A stretch of DNA of 22,502 nucleotides, taken from positions 1-22,502 of the forward strand of contig JBMOIB010000040.1 in NCBI GenBank assembly GCA_049317545.1, read 5' to 3'. Both the position numbers and the translations under genes were made by a program. Below the pieces are notes generated by a model that saw only the letters and a program-made list of their open reading frames with translations, ran no database searches and was not told where the DNA came from. This DNA comes from REEB506 sp049317545 (lineage in GTDB: Bacteria > Pseudomonadota > Alphaproteobacteria > Caulobacterales > Aquidulcibacteraceae). How positions within the stretch are numbered: position 1 is the stretch's first letter; every line of letters starts with the position of its first letter. Positions 6,953 to 14,602 of this stretch are shown here, one piece after another.

Positions 6953-8184
6953 GCGGACTGCGCATCGGCATCGTCGGTTGCGGGATTGCGGGCATGGCGG
7001 CCGCGATCGCCTGCGCCCGCGAAGGCTTCCGCGTCACCCTGATTGAGCGCTTCGAAACCCCGCGCCCGCTCGGCGCCGGATTATTGTTGCAGCCGTCCGG
7101 GCTCGCGGCGCTGGAGGCGCTCGGCCTGCGCGCAGCGGTGGAAGCCCGCGGCGCGCGGATCGCCACGCTCGACGGACGCACGCGGGAGGGGCGACCGGTT
7201 CTTGAACTCGTCTATCAGCGATGGGCGCCGGACGCCTTCGGCCTTGGCGTTCATCGCGCAGCGCTGTTCGACGCGCTGCACACCGCCTTGGCGACGTCCG
7301 GGGCCGATTTGCGGTTCGGCGTCGAGGCTGTCGAACTCGACGGGGACCAGGAAGTCACCGTCCACGACGCCACCCGCCGCCGTCATGGGCCGTTCGACGT
7401 CCTCCTCATCGCCGACGGTTCGCATTCCAGCCTGCGCGAGCGCGCCTTGCCGGGATCGAAGGCGCCGCTGTTCCCCTGGGGCGCGCTGTGGACCGTGCGG
7501 CCGGATCGGCCGGGCCGATGGGAGGGCGCGCTGCGGCAGGTCTATGACGGGGCCCAACGCATGGCGGGCGTGTTGCCTCTGGGGCGCGCGCCCGGCGCGA
7601 CGGCTCCGGAGGCAGCGCTCTTCTGGTCTCTGCGGCGCGACCAATACGAGGCGTGGCGCGCCGCCGGGTTGTCGGCCTGGCGCGACGAAGTCGCGGCGCA
7701 TTGGCCGGCGGCGGCGCGGTTGCTGGTCGGCTTGGACGATCCAGACGCCGTTGCGTTCGCGACCTATCGCGACGTGCAGGCCGCGCCGTGGAGCCGAGGG
7801 CGGGCTCTTGCGATCGGCGATGCGGCCCATGGGACAAGCCCGCAATTGGGCCAAGGAGCCAATCTCGCTCTGGCGGACGGCGTCGCGATCGCCGCCGCCC
7901 TGTCCGCGCGGCCGGATGCGCCGGGCGCCGCCTTGCGCCTGTTTCGTCGGATGCGGCGCGGGACGGTGGGATGGACGCAGTTGGCGTCGCGGGCGTTGAC
8001 GCCGGCCTTCCAATCCGACTGGCGCCTGATGGGGTGGGCGCGGGATGTCGCTTTGCGCGACTTGGCGCGGATACCCGCCATCGAGCGCCTCATGCTGGCC
8101 ACCCTGGTCGGCGCGGTGGCGCCGACGCCCATCCGATTGAAAAGTTCGGGCGCAGGTCTCGCGTCCGCAGGGCGAACGCGGTAA
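6949..8184 (+). CDS. FAD-dependent monooxygenase (UbiH/salicylate hydroxylase-like)
   Basis: A 411-residue class A flavoprotein monooxygenase, expected to hydroxylate an aromatic or related substrate with NAD(P)H and oxygen. Motifs in order: the FAD dinucleotide fold IGIVGCGIAGMAAAIA (Gly10, Gly12, Gly15) with Glu33 ending the second strand; the DG motif IADGSHSSLR (154-163); and the GD motif with AAH and GQGAN (290-304), which binds the flavin ribityl and pyrophosphate. The start ATG at 6949 overlaps the vsr stop; the longer frame from 6889 would run well into vsr and is not needed. The substrate is unknown. Why a metabolic flavoenzyme is coupled to a methylase/repair pair is unclear, and simple co-transcription is possible. 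Confidence 0.9.
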   Translation: MSGLRIGIVGCGIAGMAAAIACAREGFRVTLIERFETPRPLGAGLLLQPSGLAALEALGLRAAVEARGARIATLDGRTREGRPVLELVYQRWAPDAFGLGVHRAALFDALHTALATSGADLRFGVEAVELDGDQEVTVHDATRRRHGPFDVLLIADGSHSSLRERALPGSKAPLFPWGALWTVRPDRPGRWEGALRQVYDGAQRMAGVLPLGRAPGATAPEAALFWSLRRDQYEAWRAAGLSAWRDEVAAHWPAAARLLVGLDDPDAVAFATYRDVQAAPWSRGRALAIGDAAHGTSPQLGQGANLALADGVAIAAALSARPDAPGAALRLFRRMRRGTVGWTQLASRALTPAFQSDWRLMGWARDVALRDLARIPAIERLMLATLVGAVAPTPIRLKSSGAGLASAGRTR

Positions 8185-8210
8185 CATTCCCGTTATCTCG
8201 GGAGGGGCGC

Positions 8211-8882
8211 ATGTTCGTCGGACACTATGGCCCGGCGTTGGCGATGGCCGGCGGCAGGTCTGGAGCATCGCTTGGAGCGGCCTTCATCGCCGTCCAGCTC
8301 GTCGACTTCGCCTGGGCGGGGTTCATTCTGACGGGCGTGGAGCGGGCGCGGGTGGCGCCGGGCGCCACTGCCCTGTCGCCGCTCTCGCTCGATTTTATGC
8401 CCTATACGCACTCGCTGCCCGCCGCGATCGGATGGTCGCTGCTCGGCGCGCTGGCGTACGCCCTGATCGACCGTCGACGCAGCCTGATCCCTGCGATCCT
8501 GATCGGCGTGTGCGTGTTTTCGCATTGGGTTTTGGATTTCGTCGTCCACAGTCCGGACCTCGAAATCTGGGGCGCCTCAACCAAGGTGGGGCTCGGACTC
8601 TGGAACGTTCCCGCCGCTGGGGTCGCCGCAGAATTGGGCGTTTTGACGCTGGGCTTCATCATTTATCTGTCGCGCACGGCGCCGGTCGGCCGCGGCGGGA
8701 GCCTTGCGCCCTGGCTCGTGATCGCCGCGCTGCTCGGGCTCGCCGTCTATAATTGGCTCGCGCCGCCCCCGCCCAACATCGCGGCCATGGCGATCTCGGC
8801 GCTTGCCGCCTACTCGGTCATAGCCGCCCTGGGATTTTATCTGGACGGCGCGCGGACCGCGCGGCTCGCCTCGTCGGATTGA
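8211..8882 (+). CDS. Multi-pass membrane protein, YdjM/metal-dependent hydrolase-like
   Basis: A 223-residue protein starting at ATG 8211 with a strong GGAGGGG ribosome site 3-10 bases upstream. It begins MFVGHYGPALA, has five to six hydrophobic segments (about 24-45, 67-84, 95-110, 130-150, 163-180, 185-205), and contains PYTHSLPAAIGWS and SHWVLDFVVHSPD. Conserved GH, TH, SHxxLD and H are the pattern of membrane-bound metal-dependent hydrolases related to YdjM (DUF457-like), where His and Asp would hold the metal. The family match is by motif, not search, and activity is unproven. It is the fourth gene of the methyltransferase operon, 26 bases after the monooxygenase. Confidence 0.75.
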   Translation: MFVGHYGPALAMAGGRSGASLGAAFIAVQLVDFAWAGFILTGVERARVAPGATALSPLSLDFMPYTHSLPAAIGWSLLGALAYALIDRRRSLIPAILIGVCVFSHWVLDFVVHSPDLEIWGASTKVGLGLWNVPAAGVAAELGVLTLGFIIYLSRTAPVGRGGSLAPWLVIAALLGLAVYNWLAPPPPNIAAMAISALAAYSVIAALGFYLDGARTARLASSD

Positions 8883-9028
8883 TCGTCGCGCGCATTGTTC
8901 CCCGCCTCCCGGCTAGACCGACGCGCCAGCGCCGCGCCGACAATCGAAACGACAAGCAAGCTCGCGGCGAGGAACGCGATGGCTGCGATGGCGGCATTGT
9001 CGGCGTGGAGCGAGATGACGGACGGCAA
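8837..9028 (-). CDS. Possible small single-span membrane protein
   Basis: In the 337-base gap between 8882 and 9220 the only coding-like frame is on the minus strand. From a TTG at 9026-9028 it gives 63 residues: LHADNAAIAAIAFLAASLLVV and a few more hydrophobic residues form one transmembrane helix, followed by RRSSREAGNNARDDQSDEAS, a charged cytoplasmic-type tail. A weak GAAGG lies upstream. A longer version starts with ATG at 9175. The 3' end overlaps the end of the YdjM-like gene by 46 bases, which weakens the call. No family is recognised; the helix itself is the main support. Otherwise I see nothing in this gap. Confidence 0.3.
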   Translation of the reverse strand: MPSVISLHADNAAIAAIAFLAASLLVVSIVGAALARRSSREAGNNARDDQSDEASRAVRAPSR

Positions 9029-9219
9029 AGGGGGCCTTCGGATCAAGTTGAATTGTTCTGCCCGCCGCACGCCGCATCCGCCAGGGCGCCAGTCGTCGCG
9101 CGACCGGACGCCGCGGGGCGGTGTGGGCCGTTCTGAACCGATGATGAATGCATCGTTCAGGCGCAGGCCATGCAAAGCGCGCTAAACGTCCCCATCTATG
9201 TGTTTTGAAGGGGTCATTC

Positions 9220-9894
9220 ATGATTACGCGCACGTTAACAGTCGCCATGGCGGCATGCGTCGGGCTTGCATCCTGCGCCACGGTGGATCCGCAATCGGGT
9301 GAGCGCACCCCCAATCGCGCTGGAACCGGCGCGATCATCGGCGCCATCAGCGGCGCCGCGCTCGGCGCAGCGACAAACACCAGCGACGGCCGCGAAACGC
9401 GCAAGAACGCCATCATCGGCGCAGGTATCGGCGCCATCGCCGGCGCGGCTGTCGGCGGCTACATGGACGCGCAGGAACGCAAGCTGCGCGAGCAGATGGC
9501 CGGCACCGGCGTCGGCGTGACGCGGACCGCGGAAAACGAAATCACCCTCAACATGCCGTCCGACATCACGTTCGATTTCGACAAGGCGAGCGTGAAGCCC
9601 GAGTTCCGCTCGACGCTCGGATCGGTGTCGACGACGCTGCGCGATTATCCGAGCACGATGATCGACGTCACCGGTCACGCCGATTCCGTCGGTTCGGACG
9701 CCTACAATATGGATCTCTCCCTGCGCCGCGCCGCCGCGGTCGCGCAGGCGCTGACCGATCAGGGCGTGCAGCCGCAACGCATCGCCGCGCTCGGACGCGG
9801 ATCGCAACAACCGATCGCGAGCAATGCAACGCCTGAAGGCCGCGCCAAGAACCGCCGCGTTGAAATCAAACTGCGCCCAGTCACGCAGAGCTGA
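9220..9894 (+). CDS. OmpA-family lipoprotein with glycine-zipper domain
   Basis: A 224-residue outer-membrane lipoprotein that should tether the membrane to peptidoglycan. The signal peptide ends in lipobox LASC with Cys19. Residues 35-80 are a glycine zipper (AIIGAISGAALGAA and IIGAGIGAIAGAAVGG), predicted to insert in the membrane. The C-terminal OmpA domain spans about 105-222 and has ITFDFDKASVKPE, VTGHADSVGSDAYNMDLSLRRA and a final NRRVEIKL. Asp165 and Arg169 are in the positions that bind diaminopimelate in this family. The start at 9220 has GAAGGGG upstream; the longer frame from 9148 does not keep the signal peptide at the N-terminus. The gene is monocistronic and convergent with the hybrid kinase. 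Confidence 0.93.
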   Translation: MITRTLTVAMAACVGLASCATVDPQSGERTPNRAGTGAIIGAISGAALGAATNTSDGRETRKNAIIGAGIGAIAGAAVGGYMDAQERKLREQMAGTGVGVTRTAENEITLNMPSDITFDFDKASVKPEFRSTLGSVSTTLRDYPSTMIDVTGHADSVGSDAYNMDLSLRRAAAVAQALTDQGVQPQRIAALGRGSQQPIASNATPEGRAKNRRVEIKLRPVTQS

Positions 9895-9907
9895 TCGACA
9901 TTGCCAG

Positions 9908-9938
9908 CGCCGCGTCGCCGTCCTCAGGCGGCGCGGCG
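9908..9938. terminator. GC-rich hairpin between convergent genes
   Basis: CGCCGCGTCGCC (9908-9919) pairs with GGCGGCGCGGCG (9927-9938) over 12 positions with one G-T wobble and a 7-base loop. It covers the kinase stop codon and lies 14 bases after the OmpA-lipoprotein stop. There is no T tract on either side, so it may act as a weak or Rho-assisted bidirectional terminator. Confidence 0.4.
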
Positions 9939-11696
9939 TAGGTCCACGACTTCCAGCACGCGACAGATCTCGCCGAACAGTTCGGCCGCCGTTATCGGCT
10001 TGGCGACGAACCCTTCCATGCCGGCTTCGGCGCATCGCGCGCGATCTTCTGCGCCAGCCGCGGCGGTCAGCGCGATCACCGGCACGCCAGCGGCGGGATG
10101 CCCGCCGGTGCGAAGCGCTCGCACGACATCGTAGCCTGAGAGTTCGGGCATATTGAGATCGAGGAGCACGAGGTCAAATGACGTGCTTTCGAGCAGGTCC
10201 AGCGCTTCGCGGCCGGTCGTTGCGGGCGTGGCGTGCGCGCCTATTTCGCTGAGGATCTCCGTTGCAAAACGGCGCCCTACCGGATGGTCGTCGACGACCA
10301 GCACCCGCAGACGCGTGGCGGCGTTCGCGGGCGAGGCGTCCACCTGCGCGTCGTCGCTGGAGATGACCGCATCGAGCGTGAGCGTGAACGTCGCGCCCTC
10401 GCCGGGCGCGGTTTCCGCTGTGACGTCGCCGCCAAGAGCGCGCGCGAGCGCGCGGCACCGTGCGAGGCTGCCGCCGCCGCCGTCGCCGGGTCCAACGGCG
10501 CGACCCTCGAGCATGGCTTCCGCCCTGCCCGGCGCGAAGCCGGGTCCGGTATCGGCCACACTGAACGTCAACAGCATCCGCCCCGCCGCCGGCTTTGCGC
10601 CCGAGACGCGCACGCGCACTCCACCGGCGTCCGTGAAGCGCACGGCATTCGAAACGAGACAGAACAGGATCTGCTTGAGGCGCGCGGCGTCGGTCTCCAC
10701 GGCGACGTCAGCCGAGGGGTCGATGTCGAGGAAAAGCTCGAGCCACTTGTCTTCGGCGCGCGGACGCCACGTGCGCACCACGCCCTGGGCGATCTGGGCC
10801 GGCGACGTCGCGGCGATCGAGATGCGCGCATCGGTCGGATCCGCGCTTGCCGCGGCGAGGATGTCGTCGAGAACCGTGACGAGCACGTCGCCGGCGTCGA
10901 GCATAGCGTCGACCGTCGCGCGATGCTCCGCGTTCAGGTCGGCGCGGCGCAGCATGGCGGCGGCGCCGAGCACCATCGAGATCGGCGTGCGCAGGTCGCG
11001 GCTCATACCGGCGAGAAAGGCCGATTTCGCCGCTTGCGCCCGCTCGGCGGCAAGTCCGGCCGCCCGCGCGGCCTCCTGCGCGGCGCGCTCGGCCTCATCG
11101 GCCTTGTACATCCGGACCCAGGTGCTCCACGCGAAAACCGCCAGGAACCCGACGCTCGCAACCACGGCGGCCGCTTGCGTCAGGGAGGTCACGTCGCCGT
11201 TCGCGAACGGCGCCAGCGCGAGGTATCCGATCGACGGCAGGATCGAGACCGCAACCAGCGCTGGGGCGGTCCGAAGACTGATGATCGACGCCAATAGGAT
11301 CGCCGACAGAAAGAGCGCCCCGATCACCGGACCGTGCAGGCCCAACTTGCCCCAAAGCAGCAACGACAAGGCGCCGAACACGGCCGCGACCACGAACACG
11401 CAGGCGCACGCCAGGCGCAGCGGCACTGGACGCCCGGCGTCGAGACGTCTCGCCGCGAGGTCCCAAATGTACCGCTCGCCGGCCACGGCGGCGCAACTCG
11501 CGACGATCCATATAAGCGCCCAGGCGTCGCGCGTGAGCGCCGCTGCGGCCAGTCCCGCGGCGACCGCAAAAAAGATCCGTTCACGGATCGACTGCGTCCG
11601 CAGCTCGAAGATCCGTCGCCAGGAGGAGGCGTCGGGGCGGCGCAGCAAAGGCGCGAAGGACGATGTCAATGCAGGCGCGGCCATCGACCATGTCAT
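9924..11696 (-). CDS. Hybrid sensor kinase with H-box His replaced by Arg
   Basis: A 590-residue membrane-bound hybrid sensor kinase. Residues 40-195 hold about six hydrophobic segments with no recognised sensor domain. A short coiled coil (198-225) leads to the dimerisation domain AFLAGMSRDLRTPIS. The residue that is normally the phospho-accepting His is Arg233, codon CGC at 10998-11000. The ATPase domain keeps an N box (LVSNAVRFT, Asn350), a G1 box (DTGPGFAP, Asp382) and a glycine-rich G2-like stretch (402-411) that departs from the consensus. The C-terminal receiver (about 463-582) is complete: Asp469/Asp470, Asp513 in LLDLNMP, Thr544 and Lys566. It therefore cannot autophosphorylate in the usual way, while its receiver could be phosphorylated by another protein. 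The start is ATG 11694-11696; a second ATG lies four codons later. It is transcribed after, and perhaps with, the methyltransferase at 11764. Confidence 0.92.
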   Translation of the reverse strand: MTWSMAAPALTSSFAPLLRRPDASSWRRIFELRTQSIRERIFFAVAAGLAAAALTRDAWALIWIVASCAAVAGERYIWDLAARRLDAGRPVPLRLACACVFVVAAVFGALSLLLWGKLGLHGPVIGALFLSAILLASIISLRTAPALVAVSILPSIGYLALAPFANGDVTSLTQAAAVVASVGFLAVFAWSTWVRMYKADEAERAAQEAARAAGLAAERAQAAKSAFLAGMSRDLRTPISMVLGAAAMLRRADLNAEHRATVDAMLDAGDVLVTVLDDILAAASADPTDARISIAATSPAQIAQGVVRTWRPRAEDKWLELFLDIDPSADVAVETDAARLKQILFCLVSNAVRFTDAGGVRVRVSGAKPAAGRMLLTFSVADTGPGFAPGRAEAMLEGRAVGPGDGGGGSLARCRALARALGGDVTAETAPGEGATFTLTLDAVISSDDAQVDASPANAATRLRVLVVDDHPVGRRFATEILSEIGAHATPATTGREALDLLESTSFDLVLLDLNMPELSGYDVVRALRTGGHPAAGVPVIALTAAAGAEDRARCAEAGMEGFVAKPITAAELFGEICRVLEVVDLRRAA

Positions 11697-11763
11697 GGAA
11701 CGGCCCGACCTGACGGTCAGTTAAGGCCCCGAATGTGAACGGATTTATTTTACAGCCAGAGCG

Positions 11764-12648
11764 TTAACGGCTGCGAACCACCTCGATCATCCGCTCGACG
11801 TCGCCGCCGACCCGCATGATTCCGCCCTTGAGCACGTCGCCTTCGATGGCGCCCTGGACCCGCCACGCGCCGCCGCGCCAATCGTTGATGGTGAAGGCGA
11901 CGTTGGGACCGGCGATCGCAGCGTCGGCGATCGGCGCGGTGCGGCCGGCGATCGTCGCCGAGCCGGCGATGTGCTGATAGGTCTGCGTCAATTCGACCCG
12001 GACCAATTCCTCCGTGGTCAGCGGGATTGACCAGACGCCCGCCGCCTTGGCCGGAACGACCCAGAAATAGGCCCGCTCGCCCTTGATCTCGACCGTGGCG
12101 TCAGGGCGCCAATCGCCCATGTCGTAGGCGTTGCTCAGCACCCTTGTGCCGGGTCGAAGGCTCAGGATCTTGGGCTTCAAGCGTTCGTTGAGGCGCGGCA
12201 GCAGGTACATCGTGACGACCGTGGCGTCATCGAACTTGGCTTCGAAAATGTCGCCGCGGACGAACGACACGCGGTCGGCGAGGCCCGCCGCCTCAGCCTT
12301 GCGCCGCGACAATTCCACGAGGTCGCGGTTGTATTCGATCCCGCGCGCGCGGGCGCCGAACCCAGCCGCCGCCGCGATCGCGATCTTGCCGTCTCCCGAG
12401 CCGAGATCGACGACGACGTCGGAGGCGCCGACCTTCGCGGCCTGCAACATCGCGGTCGCCAAAGCGTCGGACGTCGGCGTCCAATCGACGTCCTTGCCGC
12501 GCTGACCGATCGTGGGCGTGAAGCCGCGGTCGATCTTGAGCCAGTCCATCAGGGTCGGTCCGCCGAGGTAGACCAGCCCTGCGAGGGCGAAGACGGCGCC
12601 GATCACGCCAAGGGCGATGAGGCGCGGCGACAAGCGGCGGACGGACAT
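11764..12648 (-). CDS. Membrane-anchored SAM-dependent methyltransferase (FAM173-like)
   Basis: A 294-residue protein with one N-terminal transmembrane helix (about 10-28) and a class I methyltransferase domain. Motif I is VVVDLGSGDG (78-87), the acidic residue ending strand 2 is Glu105 (GIEYN), and GDIFEA (132-137) is motif II. MYLLPRLNERLKPKI and LRPGTRVLSNAYDMGDW resemble the FAM173/ATPSCKMT lysine methyltransferase group and its bacterial relatives. The C-terminal 90 residues form an extra beta-rich region (VELTQTYQHIAGSATI to the end) not needed for catalysis. The start ATG at 12646-12648 has GGAG seven bases upstream. The substrate is unknown; a membrane protein is plausible. It lies 67 bases upstream of the kinase gene on the same strand and is divergent from the ABC exporter. 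Confidence 0.85.
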   Translation of the reverse strand: MSVRRLSPRLIALGVIGAVFALAGLVYLGGPTLMDWLKIDRGFTPTIGQRGKDVDWTPTSDALATAMLQAAKVGASDVVVDLGSGDGKIAIAAAAGFGARARGIEYNRDLVELSRRKAEAAGLADRVSFVRGDIFEAKFDDATVVTMYLLPRLNERLKPKILSLRPGTRVLSNAYDMGDWRPDATVEIKGERAYFWVVPAKAAGVWSIPLTTEELVRVELTQTYQHIAGSATIAGRTAPIADAAIAGPNVAFTINDWRGGAWRVQGAIEGDVLKGGIMRVGGDVERMIEVVRSR

Positions 12649-12781
12649 GTCAGGCTCCGAGATTGGCGGACCATAGCGGGTTCGCGCCGCGGCGCCACCG
12701 CGCGCCTGCGATTGACGCGGCCGGCGCGGCGCCGCAATGGGCACGCGCCGGGGCGGCGCGGGGCCGCCCGGAGATGCGCAC

Positions 12782-13707
<926 letters not shown>

Positions 13708-13711
<4 letters not shown>

Positions 13712-14475
13712 AGGCGAACTGGCGCGGCGCCCACGCCGTCTATTCCTACGAAATGGCGCGCTGGTTCCGCACGCTCGGTCAATCGATCTTGTCGCCCGTG
13801 ATCTCGACGTCGCTGTATTTCGTGGTCTTCGGATCCGCGATCGGCGGGCGCATGGAGGCGATCGACGGCGTGCCCTATGGCGCCTACATCGTGCCGGGTC
13901 TGATCCTGCTCACCACGCTCACCGAGAGCATCGGCAACGCCTCCTTCGGCATCTACATGCCGCGCTGGGCGGGCACGATCTATGAAGTGCTCTCAGCGCC
14001 GCTGTCGCCGCTCGAAACGGTCGTCGGCTTTGTCGGCGCGGCGGCGACCAAATCAATGGTGCTGGGCCTCATCATGCTGGCGACGGCGCGGCTCTTCGTG
14101 CCGTTCGAGATCGCCCATCCACTCTTGATGATCGCCTTCCTCGCCCTGATCGCCGTCACGTTCTGTCTGTTCGGATTCATCATGGGCCTGGTGGCGGAGA
14201 GCTGGGAGCAGCTCCAGATCGTGCCGATCCTGATCGTCACGCCGCTCACCTTCCTTGGCGGGGCGTTCTATTCGATCGACATGCTGCCCGAACCGTGGCG
14301 CACGCTGACGCTCTTCAACCCGGTCGTCTATCTCGTCAGCGGTTTCCGCTGGAGCTTCTACGGCGTGAGCGACGTTGGCGTCGGCGTGAGCCTTGCCGCC
14401 ATCTGCGTGGTGCTCGCGCTGTGTCTCGGCGCGATCGGGTGGGTGTTCAAGACGGGCTACAAGCTGAAGACGTGA
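13708..14475 (+). CDS. ABC-2 type exporter permease (YadH-like)
   Basis: A 255-residue membrane subunit with six predicted helices and the ABC-2 signature near the C-terminus: PLTFLGGAFYSIDMLPEPWR and NPVVYLVSGFRWSFYG. An amphipathic start (YSYEMARWFRTLGQSIL) precedes the first helix, as in the YadH/NodJ group. It pairs with the ATPase just upstream through a 4-base ATGA overlap, so the two form one exporter. The stop at 14475 is followed by a palindromic repeat that probably terminates the transcript. Confidence 0.94.
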
Positions 14476-14506
14476 AAGCGAAGGCCAAAGGCGGCGCCCC
14501 CCAAAG

Positions 14507-14594
14507 CCCTCCCCCAGGGGGGAGGGTTGGGAGGGGGAGATGCGCGCTGTGGCGCCCTCTCCCCACCCCTGGCCCCTCCCCGCTGGGGACGGGG
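14507..14594. repeat. CCCTCCCCC/GGGGGAGGG palindromic repeat, two inverted modules
   Basis: CCCTCCCCC pairs with GGGGGAGGG at 14507-14526. About 30 bases on, a second module (CCCCTCCCC, GCT, GGGGACGGGG) lies in the opposite sense, and both carry GGGGAGGG and GGGAG strings in inverted order. The element fills the gap between the convergent permease (stop 14475) and the hydratase/dehydrogenase gene (stop 14603). It resembles GC-rich intergenic repeats seen many times in alphaproteobacterial genomes, and may terminate transcription from both sides. Confidence 0.7.
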
Positions 14595-14602
14595 ACTGAG
14601 AG

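Noticed and set aside
5400..8882. Restriction-modification system
   Set aside because: No restriction endonuclease or specificity gene is present; the methyltransferase is paired with Vsr only.
10153..11724. 523-residue plus-strand open frame
   Set aside because: It is antisense to the hybrid kinase, Ser/Arg/Ala rich and without motifs.
12712..12740. Sigma-70 promoter for the ABC exporter (TTGACG at 12712)
   Set aside because: The matching -10 position reads CAATGG, too poor to call.
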